DNA of 64,000 nucleotides from DASZIT01 sp963709665 (GTDB lineage: Bacteria > Actinomycetota > Acidimicrobiia > Acidimicrobiales > RAAP-2). The stretch spans positions 186,001 to 250,000 of the forward strand of contig CAVPWU010000011.1 in the NCBI GenBank assembly GCA_963709665.1, given 5' to 3'. The notes beneath the pieces are model-generated. The model saw only the letters and a list, made by a program, of their open reading frames with translations, made no database searches and was not told where the DNA came from. Below, in pieces: positions 35,686 through 46,264 of this stretch; the stretch's first letter is position 1, and every line of letters begins with the position of its first letter. The position numbers and the translations under genes were made by a program.

Positions 35686-35712
35686 CGAGGGGCGCCCGGT
35701 GGGCGCCCCTCG
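35686..35712 (-). terminator. groL terminator hairpin
   Basis: A perfect 12-bp stem (CGAGGGGCGCCC / GGGCGCCCCTCG) with a GGT loop, 47 bp after the groL stop and just before the hemQ start. It is the strongest hairpin in the window, well placed to end groL transcription. Confidence 0.75.
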
Positions 35713-35758
35713 TCACGACCGTCGGCGTCCGGCACCCGGCGGTGCCGGGCCGAGATGC

Positions 35759-37381
<1,623 letters not shown>

Positions 37382-37400
37382 CAGGGTTCCTCCGTAGTGG

Positions 37401-37427
37401 TTAGCACTCTGCACTGTCGAGTGCTAA
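37401..37427. promoter_or_regulatory. CIRCE element (HrcA operator) upstream of groL
   Basis: TTAGCACTC (37401-37409) and GAGTGCTAA (37419-37427) form the exact CIRCE inverted repeat with the standard 9-bp spacer, 20 bp upstream of the groL start. HrcA binding here represses the gene except under heat stress. Confidence 0.97.
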
Positions 37428-37598
37428 CAGCAAACCACGCGCGCCGGTCTCATGCAACCGCGGGCCGGAACTCCCTGGTCAGCGAGGTGCGGACGGCGGA
37501 GGGTGGTCGGTGGTGCGACCCGATCCCACCCCGGTTCGGGCCCGGATCGGAGCCCGTCGGCACCCCGACCGGGGCCGACGTCGGCACCCCGACGCCGC

Positions 37599-37874
37599 TC
37601 AGCCCCCGGCGACAGCCGGCACGATCGAGACCGTCTGACCCTCGGTCACCGGCGTCTCGAGTCCCCCGAGGAACCGCACGTCCTCGTCGTCCAGGAAGAC
37701 GTTGACGAACCGGCGCAGCCCCCCGGCATCGTCGAACAGCCGCTCGGCGAACCCGGTGTGGGCGGCGTCGAGGGCCTTGAGCACCTCGCCGACCGTCGAC
37801 CCGTCGACGGGCAGTTCGGACTCGCCCCCGGTCAGGGTGCGGAGCTGGGCGGGGATGCGGACGGTGACACTCAT
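37599..37874 (-). CDS. MoaD/ThiS-family sulfur carrier protein
   Basis: A 91-residue beta-grasp protein (MSVTVRIPAQLRTLTGGESE) ending in the carrier tail VPAVAGG. The C-terminal Gly-Gly is the site of adenylation and thiocarboxylation. Its ATG overlaps the stop of thrC (ATGA), so the two are translated together. MoaD-like carriers placed beside PLP synthases recall mycobacterial CysO-CysM, where a thiocarboxylate donates sulfide; whether that applies here is an inference. Confidence 0.85.
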   Translation of the reverse strand: MSVTVRIPAQLRTLTGGESELPVDGSTVGEVLKALDAAHTGFAERLFDDAGGLRRFVNVFLDDEDVRFLGGLETPVTEGQTVSIVPAVAGG

Positions 37875-39178
37875 GCGGGGCTCCTCGTGGACGCCGGGTC
37901 GGCGCCGGTGGTGGTCTGCGGTCGGGCGCCGACGGAGTCGAGCCCGTCGTCGTGGCCGATCGCCTGGTCGAAGGCGTCGAGGGTAGGGGCGATGGTGGCG
38001 GTGGGGCGGACGGTGCCGGCCAGGGCCTCCACCGTCTTCAGGCCGTGGCCGGTCACGATGGCCACCACCCGCTCGTCCGACCGGACGGCCCCCTGGGCGG
38101 CCAGCTTGGCCAGCGTGGCGATGGTCACCCCGCCCGCCGTCTCGGCGAAGATCCCCTCGGTGCGGGCCAGGAGGCCGATGCCCTCGATGATCTCGTCGTC
38201 GGTCACCGAGGCGCACGAACCACCGGACTTCCGGATGGCGTCGAGGGCGTACCAGCCGTCGGCCGGGTTCCCGATGGCCAGCGACTTGGCGATGGTCGAC
38301 GGCTTGACCGGGCGGATGGCGTCGGTTCCCTCGGCGAAGGCGGTGGCCACCGGCGAGCACCCCTCCGCCTGGGCACCGGAGATACGGATGGCGTGCTCGC
38401 CCTCCAGCAGGCCCACCTTGGTGAGCTCCTCGAACCCCTTGGTCACCTTGGTGAGCTGGCTGCCCGAGCCGATGGGGACCACCACGTGGTCCGGCGCCTC
38501 CCAGCCGAGCTGCTCGGCGATCTCGAAGGCCAGCGTCTTGGAGCCCTCGGCGTAGTAGGTGCGGACGTTGACGTTGACGAACGCCCAGGCCGGCCGCTCG
38601 CTGGTCAGCTCGGCGCACAGGCGGTTGACGTCGTCATAGGTGCCCTCGACGGCGATCACCCGGCCGCCGTAGACGGTGGTCATGGTGATCTTGGCCTGCT
38701 CGAGGTCGGCGGGGATCAGTACCACCGAGGCCATTCCTGCCCGGGCGGCGTGGGCGGCCACCGAGTTGGCCAGGTTGCCGGTGGAGGCGCAGGCGGCCAC
38801 CTTGAACCCCAGCTGGCGGGCCTTGGTGAGCGCCACCGACACCACCCGGTCCTTGAACGAGCCGGTGGGGTTGGCGGTGTCGTCCTTGATCCACAGCTCG
38901 CCGAGTCCGAGCTCGGCGGCCAGGCGGTCGGCCCGCACCAGGGGGGTGAAGCCGGCACCCAGGTCGACCGGGGCGGCGTCGGCCACCGGCAGCAGGTCGG
39001 CGTAGCGCCAGATGGTGCGGGGCCCGGCGGCGATCCGCTCCCGGGTCACCGTGTCGGCGATGGCCTCGTAGTCGTAGGTGACCTCGAGGGGTCCGAAGCA
39101 GTAGTCGCACACATGCAGGGCCTCGGCCGGATAGGCGCGCCCGCACTCACGACAGCGCAGTCCCGAAACAAAATCCAC
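37871..39178 (-). CDS. thrC: Threonine synthase
   Basis: A 435-residue PLP fold-type II enzyme converting O-phosphohomoserine to threonine. An N-terminal zinc-ribbon-like segment (CRECGRAY ... CDYCFGPL) precedes the catalytic domain. The PLP Lys is in NPTGSFKDRVVSVAL, the substrate loop is ASTGNLANSVAAHAARAG, and PIGSGSQLTK binds the phosphate. The C-terminal roughly 30 residues are extra and low-complexity, where the gene overlaps the carrier gene. Confidence 0.88.
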   Translation of the reverse strand: MDFVSGLRCRECGRAYPAEALHVCDYCFGPLEVTYDYEAIADTVTRERIAAGPRTIWRYADLLPVADAAPVDLGAGFTPLVRADRLAAELGLGELWIKDDTANPTGSFKDRVVSVALTKARQLGFKVAACASTGNLANSVAAHAARAGMASVVLIPADLEQAKITMTTVYGGRVIAVEGTYDDVNRLCAELTSERPAWAFVNVNVRTYYAEGSKTLAFEIAEQLGWEAPDHVVVPIGSGSQLTKVTKGFEELTKVGLLEGEHAIRISGAQAEGCSPVATAFAEGTDAIRPVKPSTIAKSLAIGNPADGWYALDAIRKSGGSCASVTDDEIIEGIGLLARTEGIFAETAGGVTIATLAKLAAQGAVRSDERVVAIVTGHGLKTVEALAGTVRPTATIAPTLDAFDQAIGHDDGLDSVGARPQTTTGADPASTRSPA

Positions 39179-39417
39179 AGCAGTCTCCTCATCGCTCGGG
39201 CATTGGCACCTGCCACGAACGTCGACCCCTGGGGGGATCCGAGGTTCGTCCTGGTTGCCGCGGCGTCGCTGGGCCCGGTCCCTCAGCCGCTCTGGATGAT
39301 CCCTCCATGGTGGACGATGGGAGGTACCCCCGTCAACCGGGGGTCGGAGCTGCCGGGTCCCCGCCGACGTCCCGGGGGACCCGCGCGGGCGGACCGTACC
39401 AATACAGTGATGCCACC

Positions 39418-40284
39418 ATGCAACCTCGGCTGACCGACGACAGCGGGACGACGGTGGGCCCCGTCATCGAGGGGATCGATCGACGCTTCCCTCACCAGGA
39501 CTTCGACCCGGGGATCCTCGAGGCAGCCAAGTCGGGACGACGGATCTCGGTGTGCATCCCCGCCCGCAACGAGGCCCGGACCGTCGGCGCCGTGGTCGGC
39601 CCGGTGGTCGGTGCCCTCACCGGCCGGCGGGGCGGGATCCCGCTGGTCGACGAGGTGCTGGTGGTCGACGACGGCTCGGCCGATGCCACCGCCGATCGGG
39701 CCCGGGACGCCGGCGCCCGGGTGGTCACCACCGGATCGGGGACGGCGGCCGGCGGCGGTGGCAAGGGCCAGGCCATGCGTCTGGCCCTCGAGGTCGCCGA
39801 GGGCGACCTCATCGCCTTCGTGGACGCCGACGTCACCAACTTCGCGGCCCACTTCGTGTCCGGGCTGCTCGGGCCCCTGGTCCTCGACCCCACCACCACC
39901 CTGGTGAAGGGGTTCTACCGCCGGCCCCTCCACGACGCCCCGGAGGGCGGCGGGCGGGTCACCGAGCTGGTGGCCAAACCCCTGATCGACCTGCTCTTCC
40001 CCGCCCTGGACGGGATCGTCCAGCCGCTGGCCGGCGAGTCCGCCGCCCCGAGATCGGTGCTGGAGGCCTGCGGCCTGGCCGACGGGTACGCCGTCGAGCT
40101 CGCCCTCCTGATCGACGTGGCCTCCCGGTTCGGGGCCGGGACCATCGCCCAGGTGGATCTCGGGACCCGGGTGCACCGGAACCGTCCGCTGGGCGAACTC
40201 CGCCCCCAGGCCACCGAGATCCTCCGCATGGCGCTGGCCCGGGCCCACCCCGACCGCCCCGAGCGGAGCGGGACCGGGAGCTGA
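39418..40284 (+). CDS. gpgS: Glucosyl-3-phosphoglycerate synthase
   Basis: A 288-residue GT-A glycosyltransferase of family GT81, which makes glucosyl-3-phosphoglycerate, the precursor of glucosylglycerate and of methylglucose lipopolysaccharides. Motifs seen: VCIPARNEARTVGAVV, VVDDGSADAT, the metal-binding DAD in FVDADVTNF, and QPLAGESAAPRSVLE with GYAVELALLID. The ATG at 39418 matches the family N-terminus (FPHQDFDPGILEAAK). Confidence 0.87.
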   Translation: MQPRLTDDSGTTVGPVIEGIDRRFPHQDFDPGILEAAKSGRRISVCIPARNEARTVGAVVGPVVGALTGRRGGIPLVDEVLVVDDGSADATADRARDAGARVVTTGSGTAAGGGGKGQAMRLALEVAEGDLIAFVDADVTNFAAHFVSGLLGPLVLDPTTTLVKGFYRRPLHDAPEGGGRVTELVAKPLIDLLFPALDGIVQPLAGESAAPRSVLEACGLADGYAVELALLIDVASRFGAGTIAQVDLGTRVHRNRPLGELRPQATEILRMALARAHPDRPERSGTGS

Positions 40285-40364
40285 CCCGGGCCACGGTGTG
40301 AGCCTCGGTGCCGGCCGGGGGACGGTGCGGGCCGGGACGGGCCTGGACCGGCCGGGACGGGCCG

Positions 40365-40406
40365 GCCGGACAGCAGGGCCGGACAGCAGGGCCGGACGGC
40401 AGGGCC
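40365..40406 (+). repeat. Three tandem 14-bp repeats
   Basis: GCCGGACAGCAGGG occurs twice back to back and a third time with one change (GCCGGACGGCAGGG), between gpgS and the MFS gene. It is probably a slippage product, with no evident regulatory role. Confidence 0.7.
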
Positions 40407-40424
40407 GCCCCACCCGGCCCCCCG

Positions 40425-41936
40425 TCAGGCGCCGGCGCCCACCAGCGCCGGCTGGCGCTCCTCCTCCGGGGCCGAGGGGACCTCGACCTCCGGTGTTCCC
40501 GCCCGCCCCCGGCGGGGGATGAGGGCGGCGACCACCGCGCCGACGGCGACCACCGCCGCACCCACCACGATGGCCGGGGTCAGGCCGTTGACGTAGTCGG
40601 TGGCCGAGGCGTAGCCGCCCGAGGAGGAGAACACCGCACCCAGCACGGCGATCCCCAGCACCCCGCCCAGCTCCCGGAAGGCGGCGTTGGTGCCCGACGC
40701 CACGCCCTCCAGGGACGGGGGCACCGAGCCCAGGACGACCGAGGCCAGGGGCACGAAGAACAGGGTCATGCCCACCCCGCAGAGCACGAACGCCGGCACC
40801 ATGTCGACGTACGGGGTGGTCGGCGTGACCAGCAGCGCCAGCCAGGCCAGCCCGGCCGCCTGCAGGATCAGCCCGGTGATCACCAGGGGCTTGCCGCCGA
40901 TCCGCTCGGCCAGCATGCCGACCACGGGGGCCAGCAGCATGGCCATCCCCGTCCACGGCAGGACCCGGAGCCCGGCGCTCAGCGGCGAGTAGCCCTGCAC
41001 GGTCTGGAGGAACTGCGACAAGAAGAAGATGGAGCCGAACATCCCGAAGCTGAACAGCATCGCCGTCACGTTGACCGCCGCGAAGGCCCGGTGCCTGAAC
41101 AGGCGGATGTCGAGCATCGGGTGGGCGGTGCGGAGCTCCCAGGCCACGAAGGCGGCCAGCCCGACCAGGCCGGTGAGGAACGAGCTCACCACGCCGAGGC
41201 TGGTCCAGCCGTGGGCGTTCCCCCGCACCAGGGCGAACACCACCCCGAAGAGCCCGACGCTGACCAGCGCCACGCCCGCCAGGTCGAGGGGGTCGGCCGC
41301 ACCCCGGGACTCCCGCAGCTTCCACCAGGCCAGGGGCACCAGCACCACGCCGATGGGCACGTTGAGCCAGAAGATGTACTGCCACGACCACCCGGTGGTC
41401 ACCACCCCGCCCACCAGCGGGCCGACGGCGATGGCGATCCCTCCGATGGCGCCCCAGATCCCCAGGTAGAGGTTCCGGCGGGCGGCCGGGACGGCGGCGC
41501 TGAGGAGGGTCAGCGACAGCGGCATGATCATCGCCCCACCCGCCCCCTGGATGGCCCGGGCCGCCACCAGGAACCCGATGCTGGGGGCCAGGGCGGCGGC
41601 GGCCGACGCCAGGGTGAAGACGGTGATGCCGGTCACGAAGATGCGCCGGCGGCCGAATCGCTCACCGAGGGCCGCCGCCGTGAGCAGCAGGACGGCGAAG
41701 GTCAGGGTGTAGGCGTTCACCGTCCACTCCAGCCCGGAGAGGCCGGCATGGAGGTGGACGCGGATCACCGGGAGAGCGGTGGTCACCACCAGGTTGTCGA
41801 GGGAGGCCATGAAGAGGGCGAGCCCGGTGATCACCACCGCCCACACGGCGGCCGACCGGGCGGTCCGGCCGCCGGGCGACTCGTCGGGGGTGGCGGGTGG
41901 CCCGGCGGGGCGGGACTCGGTGGCGGTGTGCGGCAT
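40425..41936 (-). CDS. MFS drug exporter (DHA2/EmrB family, 14 TM)
   Basis: A 503-residue transporter with about 14 membrane helices. The DHA2 signature in the first helix is FMASLDNLVVTTALPVI, followed by the loop motif GERFGRRRIFV and motif C in AIGGIAIAVGPLVGGVV. It probably exports toxic organic compounds by proton antiport. The ATG follows AGGAGG. A 19-bp operator-like site at 42059-42077 matches the one at the divergent-type regulator promoter, so the TetR gene upstream likely represses it. Confidence 0.88.
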   Translation of the reverse strand: MPHTATESRPAGPPATPDESPGGRTARSAAVWAVVITGLALFMASLDNLVVTTALPVIRVHLHAGLSGLEWTVNAYTLTFAVLLLTAAALGERFGRRRIFVTGITVFTLASAAAALAPSIGFLVAARAIQGAGGAMIMPLSLTLLSAAVPAARRNLYLGIWGAIGGIAIAVGPLVGGVVTTGWSWQYIFWLNVPIGVVLVPLAWWKLRESRGAADPLDLAGVALVSVGLFGVVFALVRGNAHGWTSLGVVSSFLTGLVGLAAFVAWELRTAHPMLDIRLFRHRAFAAVNVTAMLFSFGMFGSIFFLSQFLQTVQGYSPLSAGLRVLPWTGMAMLLAPVVGMLAERIGGKPLVITGLILQAAGLAWLALLVTPTTPYVDMVPAFVLCGVGMTLFFVPLASVVLGSVPPSLEGVASGTNAAFRELGGVLGIAVLGAVFSSSGGYASATDYVNGLTPAIVVGAAVVAVGAVVAALIPRRGRAGTPEVEVPSAPEEERQPALVGAGA

Positions 41937-42058
41937 GACGACCTCCTCGGAGGGATCGGGGGACACGTGGGTCAGCGGGGAAGCGGGGGAGGTGGGGCTC
42001 ACCGGGGCGGAGGGGACCGCCCGATGGAGCCGGCGGCGGGAGGCTCCCGCCCGCCACA

Positions 42059-42077
42059 TTGATTGTGAGTGATCACT
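42059..42077. promoter_or_regulatory. Operator site 1 of the TetR/MFS pair
   Basis: TTGATTGTGAGTGATCACT, about 120 bp upstream of the MFS start. It is 17/19 identical to the site over the tetR promoter (42761-42779), with a GTGA-N4-TCAC core in both. It contains a -10-like CACAAT on the minus strand, so binding would block transcription of the exporter. Confidence 0.7.
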
Positions 42078-42127
42078 ACCTCTGCGGGGCAAAAAACGGG
42101 GGATGGCGAGCGGCGATGTGGACGGAC

Positions 42128-42757
42128 TCATGCTGTCTCCTCCGTGGTGAGGTCGTGACCGGACTGGCGGTTGTTGCGGATGGCCTCGGCGGCGGCGCTG
42201 GCCGCCTCGAACTTGCCCGGGTCCGGGCAGAGGGACTGCGCCCAGGCATCGGGGAGCGAGAGCAGGTCGATGGCCGACATGACGCTGATCATCATCCCGG
42301 AGGCGAAGAACCCCCGGACCTCCTCGTCGGTCATCTCCGTGTGCTCCTCGAGCATCCGGTAGATGTCCTGGAAGGTCCGTCGGCAGCTCCGGGCGATGTC
42401 GGGGTCGCTGGTGGCGGCCGCGAAGCCGTGCATCTGCACCTCGAGGAGCTCCGGGTCCTGCATCAGCTCCAGATAGGCCATGCCCATCGCCCCCATCCGC
42501 TCGTCGGGATCGGCGGCGGACTCGCAGGCGGCGGTGAGGGCCCGGATGATCCGGTTGCCCACCAGGTCGTAGGTGGCGATGAACAGGTCCTTCTTGGTAC
42601 CGAACAGTCGGAACAGGTAGGGCTGGGAGATCCCGGCCCGCTTGGCGATGGTGTCGGTGGAGGTCCCGGCGTACCCGGAGCGGGCGAACTCGGTGATGGC
42701 GGCGGCCAGGACGGCGGTGCGGCGCTCGTCGGCGGTCTGTCGGATCGGAACCATCAT
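42128..42757 (-). CDS. TetR-family repressor of the MFS exporter
   Basis: About 209 residues. The helix-turn-helix spans residues about 7-55 (AVLAAAITEFARSGYAGTST, AKRAGISQPYLFRLFGTKKD), followed by a TetR_C-like domain. The tandem ATGs at 42757 and 42754 are preferred over ATG 42778, because the promoter (-35 TTGACA, -10 CACAAT, 17-bp spacing) predicts transcription starting at about 42757. The mRNA would be leaderless and the longer start untranscribed. Matching operators over its own promoter and before the MFS gene indicate autoregulation plus exporter control. Confidence 0.85.
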   Translation of the reverse strand: MMVPIRQTADERRTAVLAAAITEFARSGYAGTSTDTIAKRAGISQPYLFRLFGTKKDLFIATYDLVGNRIIRALTAACESAADPDERMGAMGMAYLELMQDPELLEVQMHGFAAATSDPDIARSCRRTFQDIYRMLEEHTEMTDEEVRGFFASGMMISVMSAIDLLSLPDAWAQSLCPDPGKFEAASAAAEAIRNNRQSGHDLTTEETA

Positions 42758-42760
42758 GGG

Positions 42761-42792
42761 TTGATTGTGATTGGTCACTCACAACTTGTCAA
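42761..42792 (-). promoter_or_regulatory. tetR promoter with overlapping operator site 2
   Basis: On the minus strand, -35 TTGACA (42787-42792) and -10 CACAAT (42764-42769) are 17 bp apart. The operator TTGATTGTGATTGGTCACT (42761-42779 on the plus strand) covers the -10. The predicted transcription start falls on the ATG at 42757. Confidence 0.7.
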
Positions 42793-42873
42793 GGGCCCCG
42801 CCCGCTCGGAGAGTGACCGGCGGCGGACCAGGGGGAACGGGTGGGAGGGCGACCCACCGGGTAGCGTCGTCGC

Positions 42874-44301
42874 ATGGAAGTCACCGATCGTGCGACCCTC
42901 GGTGACGGATCGCTGGCCGACACGGTCGTGGTCTCCAACCGGGGCCCGCTGGCCTTCCACCTCGAGGAGGGCCGACCCGTGGCCGGGCGGTCGTCGGGCG
43001 GCCTGGCCGGCTCCCTGCTTCCCCTGGTGCAGGGTACCGGGGCCACCTGGGTGGCCTGTGCCCTCAGCGAGGCGGACCGGATGGCCACCCGGTCCGGGAT
43101 GGTGCACGAGGACGGGCTGCGGATCGAGCTGCTCGACCCGGATCCCGACGTCTACCGGATGGCCTACGACGTGGTGTCCAACGCCACGCTCTGGTTCTGC
43201 CACCACCGCCTGTTCGACACACCGCGCCGGCCCCGGTCCGACCGCCACTGGGTTGAGGCGTGGATCGCCTACCGGGAGTACAACCGCCTGTTCGCCGAGC
43301 GGGTGGCCGGGGTGGCTCCCGAGGGCGGCAGGGTCCTGGTCCAGGACTACCACCTGACCCTGGTGGGTTCCGAGCTGGCCCGGCTCCGCCCCGACCTCCG
43401 GACCGCGCACTTCACCCACACACCCTTCGCCGACCCGGACACCCTCCGGGCCCTGCCCACCGACGTGACCGAGGAGCTGCTGGCCGGCATGGCCGGCTTC
43501 ACCTCCTGCGGCTTCCACACCGAGCGTTGGGCGGCCGCCTACCGGGCGTGCCAGCTGGAACTGGGCGCGCCGGCCCGGCGGCGGGAGGGCGGCATCCCCA
43601 CCTTCGCCTCCCCGCTCTCGGTCGACCCGGTCCGGCTGGCCGCCTCGGTGGCCGATCCGGCGGTGGCGGCCGCCGGTGCCATCCTCGACGACGCCGTCGG
43701 CGAGGACGACCGCCAGGTGATCGTGCGGGTCGACCGGATGGAGCTGTCCAAGAACCTGCTGCGCGGCTTCTGGGCCTTCGAGGAGCTGCTGGAGCGGGAG
43801 CCCCACCGGCGCGGCCGGGTGGTGTTCCTGGCCCTCGCCTACCGGTCCCGCCAGGGACTGGCCGAGTACCTGGCCTACCAGAACGAGGTGGAGTCGACGG
43901 TGGCCCGGATCAACCAGCGGTTCGCCACCCCGGGATGGACCCCGATCGTGCTCCTGGTCGACGACGACTACCCGCGGTCGTTGGCCGCCCTCTCCCGCTA
44001 CGACGTGCTGCTGGTCAACCCGGTGCGCGACGGGCTCAACCTGGTGGCCAAGGAGGGGGCGCTCACCAACACCGTCGACGGCGTCCTGGCCCTGTCGCGG
44101 GAGGCCGGCGCCTTCGACGAGTTGGCGCCCGGGGTGCTCGAGGTGAACCCGTTCGACGTCAGCGGTACGGCCGCCGTGCTGTCCCGGGCGCTCGACATGG
44201 ACCCGGCCGAACGCGCCTCGATGGCCAAGACGCTCCGGGAGCTGATCCTCGACCGGCCACCGGCGCGCTGGCTCGACGACCAGCTCGAGGCCGCCGGCTG
44301 A
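42874..44301 (+). CDS. otsA: Trehalose-6-phosphate synthase
   Basis: A 475-residue GT20 enzyme joining glucose from UDP/ADP-glucose to glucose-6-phosphate. Motifs: VVVSNRGPLAFH, SSGGLAGSL, VQDYHLTLVGSELA, THTPFADPDTLRALP, the donor-binding VRVDRMELSKNLLRGF and RDGLNLVAKE near the C-terminus. Some residues differ from E. coli OtsA, so a related sugar-phosphate acceptor cannot be excluded. A phosphatase gene follows convergently. Confidence 0.85.
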   Translation: MEVTDRATLGDGSLADTVVVSNRGPLAFHLEEGRPVAGRSSGGLAGSLLPLVQGTGATWVACALSEADRMATRSGMVHEDGLRIELLDPDPDVYRMAYDVVSNATLWFCHHRLFDTPRRPRSDRHWVEAWIAYREYNRLFAERVAGVAPEGGRVLVQDYHLTLVGSELARLRPDLRTAHFTHTPFADPDTLRALPTDVTEELLAGMAGFTSCGFHTERWAAAYRACQLELGAPARRREGGIPTFASPLSVDPVRLAASVADPAVAAAGAILDDAVGEDDRQVIVRVDRMELSKNLLRGFWAFEELLEREPHRRGRVVFLALAYRSRQGLAEYLAYQNEVESTVARINQRFATPGWTPIVLLVDDDYPRSLAALSRYDVLLVNPVRDGLNLVAKEGALTNTVDGVLALSREAGAFDELAPGVLEVNPFDVSGTAAVLSRALDMDPAERASMAKTLRELILDRPPARWLDDQLEAAG

Positions 44302-44313
44302 CGAGCGGGGTGT

Positions 44314-44334
44314 CCCCGCCTCAGCTCGGCGGGG
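44314..44334. terminator. Bidirectional hairpin between otsA and otsB
   Basis: CCCCGCC-TCAGCTC-GGCGGGG forms a perfect 7-bp stem between the convergent stops of otsA and otsB. Confidence 0.5.
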
Positions 44335-44337
44335 CGG

Positions 44338-45258
44338 TCAGGACGGTCGCCCGTCGGGGCCGCCGGCAGCGGGAGCCCGCCCGGTCCCGGAGGTGTCCGG
44401 CACGGCGGCGTTGTCGGCCAGCCACCGGATGACGTCGAGGGCCCCCGTCGGGCCCTCCACCACCAGATCGGCGGCGGCGGCCACCTCGGGGGCCGACTCG
44501 GCGTCGACCGCCGCCACCGAGACGGTGGCGACCCCCCGATCGGCCGACAGTCGTGCCAGGGCGGCGAAGGCCGGAAGGTCCCCGAGATCGTCGCCGAGGA
44601 AGCAGGCGGCCCGGTACCCCCCGGCCAGTGCCGCCACCGCGGTTCCCTTGTCCACCGCCAGCGGAGGGCGGAGCTCGATGCTCATCCGGCCGGGATGGGG
44701 TTGCAGCGCCGTCCGGATGACCTCGGCGGCCACCAGGGCCTCGGTCTCCGTCGCCCGCTCGGGGGCCCTCCGCCAGTGGACGGTGACGGTCAGCCCCTTC
44801 CCCTCGACCAACACGCCGGGGGACACCGTTCCCTCCAGCCGCTCGGCGGCGGCGGCCACCACCGGCCGCCAGGGCTCGGCGTCCTCGGCCGTCACCACCC
44901 GGCCGTCGGGGGCGAGCTGCTCGAGGCCGTAGAGACCCACGAGATCCACCCCCCGGACACCGGGGAGACGGTCGGCCAGGAACGCCACCGGCCGGCCGGA
45001 GACCACCGCCACCAACCCGAAGGTGGAGGTCAGCCGGGTGAGGGCGTCGGCGGCTCCGGGCAACGGCCGTGCGGTGGCCGGGTCGGCGACGATCGGGGAC
45101 AGGGTCCCGTCGAAGTCGGTGATGATGGCGGTACGGCTGGGCTCCACCACCAGGGGGCCGAGTGCCCGGGACAGGGAGGCGGCGGGACCGGAGGCGGCGG
45201 GACGGTCCCGGTCGGACGGGGGTCCGGAGGGGACCTCCCCCGCCGACGGCTCGGTCAC
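44338..45258 (-). CDS. otsB: Trehalose-6-phosphate phosphatase
   Basis: About 306 residues, HAD fold. Motif I is ITDFDGTLSPIVADP, then VAVVSGRPVAFLADRLP, and motif IV is FLGDDLGDLPAFAAL; these are standard for OtsB. It removes the phosphate from trehalose-6-phosphate made by the facing otsA. The start is uncertain (GTG 45258 chosen); the frame continues open upstream but enters the LytR_C gene. About 30 residues at each end are low-complexity. Confidence 0.85.
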   Translation of the reverse strand: MTEPSAGEVPSGPPSDRDRPAASGPAASLSRALGPLVVEPSRTAIITDFDGTLSPIVADPATARPLPGAADALTRLTSTFGLVAVVSGRPVAFLADRLPGVRGVDLVGLYGLEQLAPDGRVVTAEDAEPWRPVVAAAAERLEGTVSPGVLVEGKGLTVTVHWRRAPERATETEALVAAEVIRTALQPHPGRMSIELRPPLAVDKGTAVAALAGGYRAACFLGDDLGDLPAFAALARLSADRGVATVSVAAVDAESAPEVAAAADLVVEGPTGALDVIRWLADNAAVPDTSGTGRAPAAGGPDGRPS

Positions 45259-45293
45259 CGAGGCGGCGTCACCGGACGGAGCGGATGCACCGA

Positions 45294-45953
45294 TCAGTGG
45301 GCCTTGGTCGTCGTGGTGGTGGCGGGCGCCGCGGTGGTGGGCGTCACCACCACCGACTTCCCGGCGATATCCGGGCCGACCACCACCACGACGTCGGCCC
45401 CGGCCACGCTGGCCACGGGTACGGCGGTGGTGAGGGGGTGCACGGCGGTGGCGGCCAGCGAGAGCGAGGCGGCGATGGCCATGGCCGACGCCTCGCTGCC
45501 CGGGGCGTAGTAGACGCTCGACGCCGTCACGTTGGCCGTGGTGTTGACCGGCGGGAGCGTGTCCCAGCCGTTGGCATGCAGTTCGGTGGCGACCTTGCTG
45601 GCCGCTCCGGTCACGGTCGATCCGTTGGCCACCAGCACCGGGACGCTGGCCGGAGGGGTGGTCGTGGTGGTGGTCGTGGACGTCGACTTCGGTTTGGTGG
45701 TGCTGGTCGACGAGCGGGAGGTGGTGGAGGTCGACGAGCCACCGGCCACCGTGGTGGACGAGCCGGCGGCGGTGGTCGTGGTGGTGGCGGATGTGCCGGT
45801 CACCGAGCTGGTCGGGTGGACCTGGCCGACCAGGACGGCGGTGACGATGATGAAGAGGATCAGGACCAGCGCCACCCTCCCGATAGGGAGTGCGCTCCCC
45901 CGACCCGGTGGGGAGGCGGGGGGCGATCCGCCTGGGTCGGAGGGATTGCTCAT
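45294..45953 (-). CDS. LytR C-terminal-domain membrane protein
   Basis: A 219-residue protein with a cytoplasmic Pro/Ser N-terminus, one membrane helix (about residues 25-47, VALVLILFIIVTAVLVG), a Ser/Thr-rich linker (about 50-110) and a LytR_C domain (VPVLVANGSTVTGAASKVAT, later VVVVVGPDIAG). Such single-domain proteins occur near cell-wall genes in actinobacteria; their role is unknown. ATG 45953 is preferred over TTG 45971. Confidence 0.75.
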   Translation of the reverse strand: MSNPSDPGGSPPASPPGRGSALPIGRVALVLILFIIVTAVLVGQVHPTSSVTGTSATTTTTAAGSSTTVAGGSSTSTTSRSSTSTTKPKSTSTTTTTTTPPASVPVLVANGSTVTGAASKVATELHANGWDTLPPVNTTANVTASSVYYAPGSEASAMAIAASLSLAATAVHPLTTAVPVASVAGADVVVVVGPDIAGKSVVVTPTTAAPATTTTTKAH

Positions 45954-46101
45954 TCCGTGCCAGCCTGCCAACCAGGGGGTTCGGAAGCAAGTATCCCCAC
46001 CTCCGACGGGACGTCCGTGACGTACGGGGTCCCGGCGAACCCGGAGGCGATCCCCGCCTGCCGGTACGATGCGGTGTGCTCCGGTCCATCTCCGGGGGCC
46101 A

Positions 46102-46174
46102 GCCGGTGTGGCGCAGTTGGTAGCGCAGACGACTTGTAATCGTCAGGTCGTGGGTTCGATTCCCACCGCCGGCT
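46102..46174 (+). tRNA. tRNA-Thr (anticodon TGT)
   Basis: A complete cloverleaf. The acceptor arm is GCCGGTG/CGCCGGC with one G-U pair, the D-loop GCGCAGTTGGTAGCGC, the anticodon arm GACGA-CTTGTAA-TCGTC (anticodon TGT), and the T-arm GTGGG-TTCGATT-CCCAC. CCA is not encoded. An integrase gene begins 90 bp downstream, so the 3' end is the likely attachment site of the island that follows. Confidence 0.95.
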
Positions 46175-46264
46175 CGGGAATGCCCAGCTCACAGCGTTGC
46201 ACCTTCGAGCTAAGCCATTGGTAGACTGAAACCCAACAGTCGACCCAACAACTCGAGGCACACC

